From Roseomonas mucosa (GTDB lineage: Bacteria; Pseudomonadota; Alphaproteobacteria; Acetobacterales; Acetobacteraceae), in assembly GCA_945878375.1 (NCBI GenBank), contig CAMDWG010000019.1, positions 1 through 62,637 of the forward strand: a stretch of 62,637 nucleotides of DNA, given 5' to 3'. The translations under genes were made by a program, and so were the position numbers. Positions 1 through 8,382 of this stretch are shown here, in pieces. Each line of letters begins with the position of its first letter. The stretch's first letter is position 1. Under the pieces are notes generated by a model that ran no database searches, was not told the DNA's origin, and saw only the letters and a list, made by a program, of their open reading frames with translations.

Positions 1-206
1 AGCGACCCGGCGAACAGGTAGTTCTTCCGCCCGAGCGCGAGCGGGCGCATCCGCCGTTCGGCGGCGTTGTTGTGCAGACATGCGCGGCCGTCGCGCAGCA
101 CCGTCGTCAGCGCAGTCCACTGCGCCAGCGTGTAGCGGATCGCCTTGGCCAGGTCCGACTTGCCGGAGATCCGCCGCAGCGTCGCCTCCAGCCAGGTGTA
201 GAAGTC
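1..206 (-). pseudogene. IS66-family transposase (TnpC) fragment, C-terminal part
   Basis: On the minus strand the frame reads through the classic end of the IS66 DDE domain, including HNNAAERRMRPLALGRKNY and YLFAGS, with the catalytic Glu in the NNAAER motif. The sequence continues off the left edge of the window towards the C-terminus. The N-terminal side is lost: homology can be read only back to DFYTWLEATL at about position 206, which lies inside the left arm of an inverted repeat (197-289). No IS66 accessory genes tnpA or tnpB are visible. It is therefore a truncated copy, probably cut by a later rearrangement. The family call is secure; whether anything is still expressed cannot be told. 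Confidence 0.85.
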
Positions 207-289
207 TGCACTTGATCTGACGGTCATCCGATCTGGCGTGGCGGGTGTCCGCCAGATCGAAGCTGTCAGATCAAGTGCAGACTTCTACA
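197..289. repeat. nested inverted repeat, MITE-like
   Basis: Outer arms of 25 bases (197-221 and 265-289) are perfect reverse complements, starting TGTAGAAGTC. Inside them a second 9-base palindrome (GATCTGGCG at 230-238, CGCCAGATC at 250-258) forms its own hairpin with an 11-base loop. The left arm overlaps the truncated end of the IS66 fragment and the right arm contains the stop codon of the HTH gene. No clear target-site duplication is seen. It could be a small non-autonomous element, or an inverted duplication of a few transposase codons (DFY) created during deletion. Confidence 0.6.
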
Positions 290-495
290 GCTGATCCCGT
301 AGCCGGCGAGCTGTCCCGGTCGCTGCTGTCGCGGCAAGGTGCAACCTCCTGAGCGGCGAGATATTCGACCAAGTGAGCGGGCGTATAGCGCGGCCGCCCG
401 CCGATCATCACATACCTGATACGGCGGCGCTTGCGTTCGCGCCGCACGGTGTCAATCGACACGCCGAGACGGCGCGCGGCATCCGCCTCCGTCAT
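271..495 (-). CDS. excisionase-like helix-turn-helix DNA-binding protein
   Basis: This 74-residue protein begins MTEADAARRLGVS, a typical winged/MerR-type HTH of the excisionase (Xis) class. The recognition segment is followed by a basic stretch (VRRERKRRRIRY) and IGGRPRYT, the strand and turn common to such proteins. The same frame is open for a further 47 codons upstream, but homology starts at the ATG at 495, so that start was chosen. The C-terminal 20 residues look unrelated and run into the inverted repeat at 265-289, so the original end is probably lost. It sits just downstream of a phage portal fragment on the same strand. This suggests it belonged to the same prophage or integrative element. 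Confidence 0.55.
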   Translation of the reverse strand: MTEADAARRLGVSIDTVRRERKRRRIRYVMIGGRPRYTPAHLVEYLAAQEVAPCRDSSDRDSSPATGSAVEVCT

Positions 496-517
496 CGGCG
501 TTTCGAAGGCCAGGACG

Positions 518-808
518 TCACCCAAGGCTAGGCCCCGTCGCCGCGCGCGGGTTCCAGCCCTCCACCTCCCGAACCTCGTTGGCGTCGAGGATCTGGTTCC
601 GGACTGCGATCTCGTGCGCCTTCCACCGCGCCTCATAGTCGCCGCGCATGAGCCCGCTCAGGTCGATCTCGAGCATCATGGCGGGATCGGTGAAGACGCT
701 GCGGGAGAACTCCGCTTCGATCTTCCGCACCCACGGGCCGAGGCTGAATTGCGCGAACCAAAGCGCCGCCTGAGCCGCGTTGGTGAAGGTGTTGTGGGTG
801 TAGTCCTG
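518..808 (-). pseudogene. HK97-type phage portal protein, C-terminal fragment
   Basis: About 96 codons encode the C-terminal end of an HK97-family portal: FTNAAQAALWFAQFSLGPWV, then RKIEAEFSR, LSGLMRGDYEARWKAHEIA, and ANEVREVEGWNP before the stop. In complete portals (roughly 400 residues) these segments form the stem and wing region near the C-terminus. The rest of the gene is gone: at about 809 the homology stops and a tape-measure fragment starts in the opposite orientation. The stop codon is intact and the HTH gene follows 22 bases later, so this side of the prophage keeps its original order. No start codon can be assigned. Confidence 0.8.
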
Positions 809-809
809 G

Positions 810-1559
810 ATGATCGGCGGCGGCACCCGCCGCGTCTCGGTGCGCCTCTCGCTCGACGACGCCGCCCGGGTCAAGGCCGGCCTGCGCGAGGTCGGCGAGA
901 CCGGCCAGCGCTCCCTGGAGCAGATCAAGGGCGGCGCCGAGCGCGCCTCCCGATCCCTCGACCTGCTGGACGTTGCCGTCCGCGGCCTGCAGAACGCCAC
1001 CGGCTCCATCGAGCGCGCCAGCGAGGTGTATGAGGCGCTGTACCGCAACGCGCTCTCCACCGGCGTGGCCGTGGGCGAGAGCGTCTCCGCCTTCCAGCGC
1101 TTTTCCATCGCCGCCCGCGAGATTGGCGCCACCTCGGACCAGGTGGTGCGCCTGGTCGGCGGGCTGCAGCGCGTCGCCATCGTCTCCGGCGCGCCGACGC
1201 AGGAGATCTCCTCGGCCACGCTGCAGCTGGCGCAGGCGCTGGCCTCGGGCGTGCTGCAGGGCGATGAACTGCGCGCCATCTTGGAAGCCATGCCGCTGCT
1301 GGCCGAGGGGCTGTCGCGCGAGCTGGGGGTCTCCATCGGCGAGCTGCGCAAGCTCGGCTCCGAGGGCCAGCTCACCGCCGAGCGGGTGTTTCCCGCGCTG
1401 CTGCGCGCCACCGAGCGCCTGGGCGCAGAGTTCGAGCGGGCGCCGCTGTCGCTCAGCCGCGCCTTTGGTCAGCTGACGGCCGCCACCGACACCTTTCTCG
1501 GCTGCCTGAAGAGCACGCGACTTCGCGGGATGCTCTGGGACAACTTGGCAAGCAGCTGA
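810..1559 (+). pseudogene. phage tail tape-measure protein, N-terminal fragment
   Basis: The frame opens with VRLSLDDAARVKAGLREVGE and continues through ERASEVYEALYRNALSTGVA, SAFQRFSIAAREIGATSDQV, GDELRAILEAMPLLAEGLSR and FPALLRATERL. This is the conserved N-terminal tape-measure domain (the tape_meas_nterm type), which precedes the long coiled-coil and membrane-spanning body in tail-length proteins of 700 or more residues. Here homology stops at about 1500 (TDTFLG) and the frame closes after 18 unrelated codons. The ATG at 810 coincides with the junction to the inverted portal fragment, so it is a breakpoint rather than a proven start. Confidence 0.75.
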
Positions 1560-2090
1560 CGGAAATGCTCACTTTGGCCGCCGATGCACAAGCGCGATTC
1601 GCACGGCTCCAGGCGCTTTTCCCCTACGGTCTCGACATTGATGCGGTCATCTTCAGCATCGACATATCCGTTGTCATCCCGGCGTTGCGGGCGAACCTCG
1701 GTGACGCCGATCTTTTCGCCGCCGAGAGCCTGCGCGATCGGCTCCGCGAAGATGGGTTTCGCATCGGAGGCCAGATCGGTGAAGCGCTCCAGCACGTTGC
1801 TGACGGGCTGGGGTCAGTTGGCTTGGCTGACGCCGAGGCCGCGGAGACTTGGCGAGATGTCCAGCGCGAAGCGGACCGGGTGGGCAAGCTGCGAGATGAA
1901 CTTCAGCGGCTTGCCGCTTTGGCAGGCCTTCGATAAGGTCGTGGGCCTCCCCAATCGGCCTGCTGGCGGTGGTCTATGCCTGCGGCCGGCGCAGCATCGA
2001 GTTCAGCGGCATACGGCCCACGCTGGCCGAATAACCCTGGAAGGCGTCTGCCCGGGCGGCCCAAGGATGGGTGGCAGGTCGGCACAAGGA
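1560..2090. other. gene-poor stretch between prophage debris and the first intact gene
   Basis: No gene can be assigned with confidence. One forward frame (1565-1936, 123 residues, ending RLAALAGLR) and one reverse frame (1469-1795) are open, but neither resembles a family I recognise. They overlap each other, so at most one is real. A short forward stretch near 1955-2035 (GLLAVVYACGRRSIEF) looks like the eroded end of another coding sequence. Base composition is somewhat less GC-rich than the housekeeping genes. This fits decayed imported DNA. Confidence 0.35.
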
Positions 2091-2101
2091 GGAGTTAGCC
2101 T

Positions 2102-3130
2102 ATGGCTATGACGATGATGCGGCGGCTGCTCATGGCGGCCGCCCTTGCGGCTTCGTTCGGTCCCGCAGCGCAGGCCACGACAACACTCGAGGCGATACGC
2201 TCGCGTGGGTCCCTCGCCTGCGGCGTGAATACGTCAGCGCCGGGATTCACAACCCTCGACAGCGCTGGAAACTTCCAAGGGATGGTGGCCGATCTGTGCC
2301 GTGGCTTGGCCGCGGCAGTCCTTGGTGACGCCAATCGTGTGCGCTTTGTCCCGCTCTCCTTCGCCACTCGCTTCGTAGCGCTGAGCTCTGGGGAGGTGGA
2401 CGTGCTGATGCTGACCAGCACACACACACTCCTGCGCGACACGCAGCTCGGCCTCAGGTTTACCAGTTACTATTTTTATGATGGCCATGCATTTCTTGTG
2501 CGGAAGGATACAAACGTTCGCCGAGTGAAGGACCTGGAAGGTGCAACGATTTGCACGTTACAGGGCACCACGAACGAACAGATTACCGCTGAATATTTCC
2601 GCGCCAACAATATCAATTTCAATATATTGCTCTTCGCAGAGCAGGAGCAGATTGTCCAGGCACTGGCATCGGGCCGGTGCGATTCCTACGCCATGGATGC
2701 ATCCGGCCTCGCCTCGGCGCGTGCTTCGCTTCCCCGTTCGTCAGACTGGGTGATACTTGATGAGCGCTTCTCCAAGGAGCCTTACGCGCCCGTCGTGCGG
2801 CGTGGCGACGACAACTGGTTTGAAATCGTACGCTGGTTCGTCAACGCCCTGGTTGAAGCCGAGGAGCGCGGTGTCACACGCGCCAATGCGGAGGAAGTGC
2901 GCCGCAGCACGGGGGATGCTGGCTTGCGTCGCTTGCTTGGGGTCACGCCGGAATTCGGGCAGGCCCTGAGACTTGACCCGTCTTGGGCCTTCAACGCAGT
3001 TCGGGCCATCGGCAACTATGGCGAGCTTTATGAGCGCTACTTCGGCCCAGCCACGCCGATTGCCATGCCGCGTTCACAGAACGACCTGTGGACCCGTGGT
3101 GGTTTGCTCTACGCACCGCCTTTCCGGTAA
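2102..3130 (+). CDS. amino-acid ABC transporter substrate-binding protein (family 3, AapJ/BztA-like)
   Basis: This 342-residue periplasmic protein starts with a signal peptide (about residues 1-25, ending near PAAQA). The mature domain follows the AapJ/BztA pattern of general L-amino-acid binding proteins: IRSRGSLACGVN, PGFTTLDSAGNFQGMVADLC, DVLMLTSTHT, CTLQGTTNEQ and NWFEIVRWFVNALVEAEERG. A strong AAGGAGGAG lies 8 bases before the ATG. The family normally works with two permeases and an ATPase (AapQMP). None is present here, so the gene is an orphan next to mobile DNA, perhaps serving a transporter encoded elsewhere. Codon use is less biased to G/C at third positions than in the 8-20 kb genes (for example the segment at 2460-2660), which suggests relatively recent acquisition. 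Confidence 0.85.
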   Translation: MAMTMMRRLLMAAALAASFGPAAQATTTLEAIRSRGSLACGVNTSAPGFTTLDSAGNFQGMVADLCRGLAAAVLGDANRVRFVPLSFATRFVALSSGEVDVLMLTSTHTLLRDTQLGLRFTSYYFYDGHAFLVRKDTNVRRVKDLEGATICTLQGTTNEQITAEYFRANNINFNILLFAEQEQIVQALASGRCDSYAMDASGLASARASLPRSSDWVILDERFSKEPYAPVVRRGDDNWFEIVRWFVNALVEAEERGVTRANAEEVRRSTGDAGLRRLLGVTPEFGQALRLDPSWAFNAVRAIGNYGELYERYFGPATPIAMPRSQNDLWTRGGLLYAPPFR

Positions 3131-3140
3131 GGCGGGGTTT

Positions 3141-3183
3141 CCCTCGCGGCGCGGCTGCACATTTTTTGCAGGCGCCGCGAGGG
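3141..3183 (+). terminator. hairpin after the amino-acid binding protein gene
   Basis: CCCTCGCGGCGC (3141-3152) pairs perfectly with GCGCCGCGAGGG (3172-3183). Inside, CTGCA and TGCAG can pair around a T-rich loop. It starts 11 bases after the stop codon at 3130. No T-run follows the stem, so it may be a Rho-independent terminator only in the loose sense, or a transcript-stabilising hairpin. Confidence 0.5.
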
Positions 3184-3384
3184 CTTGAACCGACCCGGCT
3201 TCGCGATACGCGCCAGCCCACGATCCGCCGCGCATGGGCAGCCAGGCTCATCTCCAAGGCCATGCCCTGCCCGGCCGCAGCGCCTGTGGCCGAGCGCATC
3301 GGCGCGCATCGGACTTGCCCAGATTTGGATCGGTCGCTACATAAATAGGGGCGTCCGTGGTGTCTGCCTGAGGGAGAACGAGAC

Positions 3385-4992
3385 ATGAGAGCCCGGCTTG
3401 GTCCCGCATTGGCGCTGGCCGCCGCACTTCTCGGTGGCGCCTTCAGCGCACCGACCCTCGCCCAACCCATTCCGCCCGAGCGCATCCTGCGCATGGTCCC
3501 GAACGCGGATTTGCAGACGCTTGATCCGATCAACACCACGGCCGGCGTGGTGCAGAGCCACGCCCACATGGTCTACGACCAGCTCTTCGGTCGTGACGAA
3601 CAGCAGCGCCCCCAGCCGCAGATGGTCGGCAGCCACGGCGTCTCGCCCGACGGGCTCGTCTGGCGCTTCACGCTGCGCGACGGCCTGTCGTTCCACGATG
3701 GCGCCCCGGTCACGGCGGCGGATGTCGTCGCCTCCCTCCGGCGCTGGGGGGCGCGCGATCCGCATGGCCGGCAGATCATGGCGATCACCGCCAGCCTGAC
3801 GCCCGAGGCTGATGGCAAGACGGTGGTCTGGACACTTCGGCGTCCCTACAGCCTGATGCTGGACGCGCTGTCCAAGCCGGCAGGCAACATGCCGGCGATC
3901 ATGCCCGCGCGCATCGCCGCGACCGATCCCTTCACCAACATCCAGGACGCCACGGGCAGCGGCCCCTTCATCTTCGTGCGCGAGGAATGGGTCCCCGGCT
4001 CGCGCGTCGTCTATCGCCGCAACCCCAACTACGTCCCGCGCAGCGAGCCCGCATCCGGTACCGCCGGCGGCAAGCGCGCGCATGTGGATCGCGTCGAGTG
4101 GCTGAACATCGCCAATGCGCAGACCGCCGTGTTGGCGCTGATCCAGGGCGAGATCGACTTTGTGGAAAGCCCGGGCGTGGACTTCCTGCCGATGCTGCAG
4201 CGGCGCGGCCAGCGCCTGGTGCGCATCAACACGCTCGGCGCGCCGGGGATGATCCGGATGAACCACATCCATCCGCCCTTCAACGATCCGCGCGCGCGGG
4301 AAGCCCTGATGCTCCTGGTGAACCAGGAGGAGATCCTGCAGGCGATGTTCCCCGACCCCTCGCTCTACCAGGTCTGCCATGCCTTCTTCGTCTGCGGTTC
4401 GCGGCAGGAGACGAATGCCGGCGTGCCGCAGGGGCTCGGCAGCGCGGCGGCGAAGGAACGCGCGCGGCAGCTGCTGCGTGAGAGCGGCTATGACGGCAGC
4501 CCGATCGTCATCATGGATCCGACCGACAATCCCTTCGTCCATGCGGCGACGCTGGTCCTGGCGCAGCAGATGCAGCAGGTCGGCTTCCGGACCGATGTGC
4601 AGGCGATGGACTTCGCCTCCATGGCCGGCCGGCGGGCCAACCGTCGCCCGCCCGCCGAAGGCGGCTGGCACATCGGCCTGACCTTCTGGAACGGCCTTGG
4701 CGCCAGCGATCCGGTGGGCAATGTGCCGATGCAGGCGAGTTGCGAGCGCGCCTGGCCGGGCTGGCCCTGCGACGCCGAGCACCAGGCGCTGATCGATGCC
4801 TTCCCCTACGCCGCCAACGCCGAGGAGCGCCGCCGCATCCTCGAGGCGCTGCATGTCAGCGCCTATCGTCTGGTGCCCTACGTTCCCTACGGCCAGTGGT
4901 ATCTGCCGGCCGCGCATACGCCGCGTCTGTCAGGCGTGCTGTCCATGCCGGGCATCATCATGGCCTGGAACATCCAGAAGGCGGCGCGCTGA
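3385..4992 (+). CDS. peptide/nickel-type ABC transporter substrate-binding protein (family 5)
   Basis: This 535-residue protein has a signal peptide (about 1-27, ending PTLAQ) and the SBP_bac_5 fold: RMVPNADLQTLDPINTTAGV, HMVYDQLFGRDE, VWRFTLRDGLSFHDGAPVTA near residues 90-115, and DATGSGPF near residue 190. The family captures oligopeptides, opines or similar ligands for Dpp/Opp-type importers. Start choice: ATG at 3385, preceded by GGGAGA at 3371-3376. No permease or ATPase gene follows, so it is an orphan binding protein. The hairpin repeats downstream and the convergent histidine kinase isolate it as a single-gene unit. It is unrelated in detail to the binding protein at 60264-61913. Confidence 0.85.
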   Translation: MRARLGPALALAAALLGGAFSAPTLAQPIPPERILRMVPNADLQTLDPINTTAGVVQSHAHMVYDQLFGRDEQQRPQPQMVGSHGVSPDGLVWRFTLRDGLSFHDGAPVTAADVVASLRRWGARDPHGRQIMAITASLTPEADGKTVVWTLRRPYSLMLDALSKPAGNMPAIMPARIAATDPFTNIQDATGSGPFIFVREEWVPGSRVVYRRNPNYVPRSEPASGTAGGKRAHVDRVEWLNIANAQTAVLALIQGEIDFVESPGVDFLPMLQRRGQRLVRINTLGAPGMIRMNHIHPPFNDPRAREALMLLVNQEEILQAMFPDPSLYQVCHAFFVCGSRQETNAGVPQGLGSAAAKERARQLLRESGYDGSPIVIMDPTDNPFVHAATLVLAQQMQQVGFRTDVQAMDFASMAGRRANRRPPAEGGWHIGLTFWNGLGASDPVGNVPMQASCERAWPGWPCDAEHQALIDAFPYAANAEERRRILEALHVSAYRLVPYVPYGQWYLPAAHTPRLSGVLSMPGIIMAWNIQKAAR

Positions 4993-5463
4993 GCGAGGCC
5001 GCGGCAAGGGGAAGGTCACGCATCGACATCTGGGGCCCCGATGATCGCCCGCCGAGAGCGATATGCATCCAGATGACAGCATCCTGATCCCTGACGGGTG
5101 AAGGAACGACCTGCGGCCTGCGAAACAGGCCGAGGTCGCGACCGCGGCCCGGCTTGAACGAGGTTTCGCTGTGGTCGTGTGCGGCGGGTGAGACCCAGCG
5201 CACGAAGTTCCGACCCGCGCCCCGCAGGGGCGAGCGGCCGAATGGCCGCCGCCGCCAGTGCGGCGAAGCCAAGGGCCGCGGATGCGGCCCGCGTCACGCC
5301 GGAGGCGTGCGTTCGGCACGACGCGTTTGAGGGGCACGAAGGTGAAACCTTCGTTCGCTCGGTATGGGGTGGTGCGCGGATCGGCTGGGCAGACGGCGGC
5401 GATATTCAGCCATCTGAGCCTGGGGGGAATGAACCGCGCGCCGGGAAGCGCGCTGGGCGCGGA

Positions 5464-5516
5464 CTAGAGCACGTTTCGCTCGGCCGTGAACGGCCGGGCG
5501 AAAGGCCGTGCTCTAG
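5464..5516. repeat. CTAG-bounded hairpin repeat, copy 1
   Basis: The element begins CTAGAGCACG and ends CGTGCTCTAG, with an inner CGGCCG-TGAA-CGGCCG stem-loop. The middle of the stem is imperfect (TTTCGCT against GGCGAAAG). It shares its outer boundary sequence with three other copies in this window (5529-5594, 20775-20840, 29841-29882), while the inner stem is different in each. Confidence 0.7.
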
Positions 5517-5528
5517 AAAACATATATC

Positions 5529-5594
5529 CTAGAGCAGCTTATGCCCATACGGCGGAAACGCGCAGCGTTTCCACCCGTATGGGCGCTGCTCTAG
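5529..5594. repeat. CTAG-bounded hairpin repeat, copy 2
   Basis: The element begins CTAGAGCAGCTTATGCCC and ends GGGCGCTGCTCTAG. Between them ATACGG..GGAAACGC pairs with GCGTTTCC..CCGTAT around a 3-base loop. It lies 12 bases after copy 1. The first 18 bases match the reverse complement of the copy at 20775-20840 at all but one position, although the stem sequence is unrelated. Confidence 0.75.
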
Positions 5595-5721
5595 AACGCC
5601 GATACGGCGACGCCGGGGCGGCGATCCGAGGCATGGGCGCGACGCCACATGTGGAACAGCGCCCCGGCTGCGCGGCCATGCCCGTGAAAAGACCGCGCCA
5701 GCAAACCCTGGGGTCGAACAC

Positions 5722-8280
5722 CTACTCCACTTTCGCCGGAGTCAGCCGGCGCAGCACATCCTCCAACTCATCCGGCCGATAGGGCTTGGCCAACCGCGGC
5801 AGCCAGGGGGCCGCATTGGCCGTGGCTTCCGCATAGCCGGTGGCCAGCACCACCGGCAGGCCGGGATGGGTGCGCCGCAGCCTTTCCGCGAATTCCAGGC
5901 CCGTCATGCCCGGCATGGCATGGTCGGTCACGACGATATCCGGCAGCCCTTCGCGATCGAACAGGGCCAGCGCTTCCCGCGCCGAGGCGGCGGTCGCGAC
6001 CTGGTGGCCCAAATCTTCCAGCATCATCGCCGTCCCGGCCGCCACCAGCGGATCGTCATCCACCACCAGCACGCGCCGCGGCGGCGTGCTGCCGGGCGCG
6101 GCACGCGGCGGCGGCGCGGGCTCGGGCCGCGCGCCAAGTTCCGCGCGGGGCAGCCAGAGCGCCGCGACGGTGCCTTCGCCGGGGCGGCTGTCCAGGCTCA
6201 GCCCGCCGCCCGATTGCTGCGCCAGCCCCTGCACCATCGACAGCCCGAGCCCCGAGCCGCGCCCGACGCCCTTGGTGGTGAAGAAGGGCTCCGTCGCGCG
6301 GGCCAGCGTCGCGGCATCCATCCCCTGCCCGCTATCGGCGATGGCGAGCCGCAGATAGCGCCCGGGCGCGAGGCCCGGCGGCGCCGGGCGGGAAGGCGCC
6401 TCCGCCAGCCCCGCCGTGATCTCGATCCGCCCGCCCTGCGGCATGGCGTCGCGGGCATTCACCGCGAGGTTGAGCAAGGCCAATTCCAGCTGGTTCGCAT
6501 CCACCAGGGCCGGCGGCAGGCCTTCGGGGATGCGGGTCGCGACCTGGACGGTCGGGCCGACGGAGCGCTCCACCAGGGGCACGATCCCCTCCACCAGCGC
6601 GGCGAGGTCCACAGGCGCGGGGCGCAGTTCCTGCCGCCGCGCAAAGGCCAGCATCCGGCTGGTCAGCGCAGCGCCGCGTTCCGCGCCCTGCTGCGCGCCA
6701 TCCAGCAGGCGCAGCAGGCGCGGATCGGGCGGCAGGCGCTTCCGCAGCAGACCCAGATTGCCCAGCACCACCATCAGCAGGTTGTTGAAGTCATGCGCCA
6801 CCCCGCCGGTCAGCTGGCCCAGCGCCTCGATCTTCTGTGCTTCCCGCAGCCGGGCCTCGGTGGCCTTCAGCTCGGTCAGGTCGTGGCCTTCCGCGATCAG
6901 CCAGGCCGTCCCGCCTTCCGGCGCGCTGACCGGGCGGAGCGAGGCCTCGACCGGCGCGAGGCGCCCATCAGGCCGGCGCACCACCATCTGGCCGCGGCAA
7001 GGGGCACCGGCGGCGGCATCCGCCACCGCCCGCGCCAGCGCCTTGCGCGTGGCGGCATCCGGCCAGCAGGGCAGTTCCGCCATCCGCTGCCCGATCGCCT
7101 CGGCACGGCTCAGGCCGAGGAAAGCCAGCGCCGTCTCGTTCATCTCCAGCAGCAGGCCTTCGCGGTCCAGCAGCGCCACCAGCTGGAAGCTGCTGTCGAA
7201 GATCACGCGGTATCGCGTCTCGCTCGCCGCCACATCGCGCGTGCGCTCCACCACCCGGGTCTCCAGCCCGGCGGCGGCATCGCGCAGCGCGCGATTGGCC
7301 GTGGCCAGCGCGGCACGCGCCCGTGCCTCCCGCCCCGCCAGCCGGATGGCGAAGGTGGCCAGCAGCGCCAGCCCGAGTGCGACGGCGCCGATCACCTCCG
7401 CCGCCCAGCGCGCCGCGCGGCGCCACGGCGCCAGCACTTCCGACACCGGCACGCTGGCGGTGACGATCACCGGCCAGCGGTCGAGGCGGTGAAAGGCGAC
7501 GATCCGGTCCCGCCCGTCGAAACCGGCTTGAACCCGCAGCACCCCGGCCGCCTCGCCCGCCCGGATCCGCGCCTGCACCGCCTCGGGCAGCGAGAGGCCA
7601 ATCTGCGCCTGGGAAAGGCCGGTGCGGGCCAGCACGCGTCCCTCCAGGTTGAACACCCCCATGGCCGTGCCCTGGCCGAATTCCGCCGCCAGGTCGGGCT
7701 GCTGGAAGAAGCTCGGCCGCACCGAGACCTGCACGATGCCGCCAAAGCCACCGCCGGCATCGCGCAGCGCGCGGCTATAGGTGAACAGGATCTCGCCCGT
7801 GATGCGGCTTTGCAGCGCATCGCCGACATGCGTTTGGCTGCCGTCCACGGCATGGGCGCGGAACCAGCGCCGGTCGGACAGATCCACATCCGAGGGCGCG
7901 GGAAAGCGGTCGGAGAGCGATACCGGCCGCCCCGCCGCATCCACCACCATCAGGTAGTCGCCCGCCGAACGGCGGGAGAGATCATGCAGGACGGCGTGCA
8001 GGGCCTGGTTGTCCCGGGCCGCCTCCATGCCTCCCAGCGCCGCGATCCAGGACGCGACCTCATTCGCCACCAGATCCGACGTCTCGAAGACCCGTTCCGT
8101 GTATTGCTCGGCGACCAGGGCGAGCGTCCGCATGGACAGCTCCGCCCGCGCGAGCGTGCCGGCCCGTTCCTCGTTCAGGGCAGCGATGCGCAGGCCAATG
8201 AGCGTGGCCAGGAAGGACAGGACCAGGGCGAGGATCGCAACGCTGACGCGATGGGGGGCCAAGGCTGTTCGCCACTCCAC
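5722..8280 (-). CDS. hybrid sensor histidine kinase/response regulator (Cache-PAS-HisKA-HATPase-REC)
   Basis: This 852-residue membrane kinase has a first helix at about 13-33, a periplasmic Cache-type sensor at about 35-280 and a second helix at about 290-313. A PAS domain (about 350-470) follows, ending in the linker before the phospho-acceptor motif AHDFNNL with His496. The N box is NLAVNARDAMP (about 604-614), with G boxes DSGQGM and GRGSGLGLS. A receiver domain (about 735-850) carries the phospho-acceptor Asp786 in VVTDHAMPG and the conserved Lys in LAKPYRPDE. It presumably senses a small periplasmic ligand and relays phosphate to an unlinked regulator, since no response-regulator or phosphotransfer gene is nearby. 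It is co-oriented with the ABC-F gene, about 100 bases downstream of it. Confidence 0.9.
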   Translation of the reverse strand: MEWRTALAPHRVSVAILALVLSFLATLIGLRIAALNEERAGTLARAELSMRTLALVAEQYTERVFETSDLVANEVASWIAALGGMEAARDNQALHAVLHDLSRRSAGDYLMVVDAAGRPVSLSDRFPAPSDVDLSDRRWFRAHAVDGSQTHVGDALQSRITGEILFTYSRALRDAGGGFGGIVQVSVRPSFFQQPDLAAEFGQGTAMGVFNLEGRVLARTGLSQAQIGLSLPEAVQARIRAGEAAGVLRVQAGFDGRDRIVAFHRLDRWPVIVTASVPVSEVLAPWRRAARWAAEVIGAVALGLALLATFAIRLAGREARARAALATANRALRDAAAGLETRVVERTRDVAASETRYRVIFDSSFQLVALLDREGLLLEMNETALAFLGLSRAEAIGQRMAELPCWPDAATRKALARAVADAAAGAPCRGQMVVRRPDGRLAPVEASLRPVSAPEGGTAWLIAEGHDLTELKATEARLREAQKIEALGQLTGGVAHDFNNLLMVVLGNLGLLRKRLPPDPRLLRLLDGAQQGAERGAALTSRMLAFARRQELRPAPVDLAALVEGIVPLVERSVGPTVQVATRIPEGLPPALVDANQLELALLNLAVNARDAMPQGGRIEITAGLAEAPSRPAPPGLAPGRYLRLAIADSGQGMDAATLARATEPFFTTKGVGRGSGLGLSMVQGLAQQSGGGLSLDSRPGEGTVAALWLPRAELGARPEPAPPPRAAPGSTPPRRVLVVDDDPLVAAGTAMMLEDLGHQVATAASAREALALFDREGLPDIVVTDHAMPGMTGLEFAERLRRTHPGLPVVLATGYAEATANAAPWLPRLAKPYRPDELEDVLRRLTPAKVE

Positions 8281-8382
8281 AGGAAGGGGGGCGCCACCCC
8301 TACTGCCGCCGCGCGCGGGCCTGAAGGGCCGACGGGCGCCCTCTCGTCTTCGTGATGCCGGCGCCCCGCCGAGTGCGGCCGA

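Larger units (their letters stand above)
4993..5721. other. non-coding convergent region with many small palindromes
   Basis: No convincing gene was found in 730 bases. Besides the two CTAG-bounded hairpins annotated separately, there are several short palindromes: CGCCCCGCAGGGGCG around 5219-5233, GCGGCCGAATGGCCGC around 5235-5250 and GAAGGTGAAACCTTC around 5339-5353. The open frames here are shadows of GC-rich sequence. The region separates two genes that converge (family 5 binding protein and histidine kinase). Confidence 0.5.

Noticed and set aside
1565-1936. 123-codon forward frame after the tape-measure fragment
   Set aside because: Overlaps an equally long reverse frame and resembles no family I know; cannot be called a gene.
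5866-8355. 829-codon forward frame opposite the histidine kinase
   Set aside because: The composition is Arg/Gln/His-rich with no domain; it is the antisense shadow of a clear hybrid kinase.
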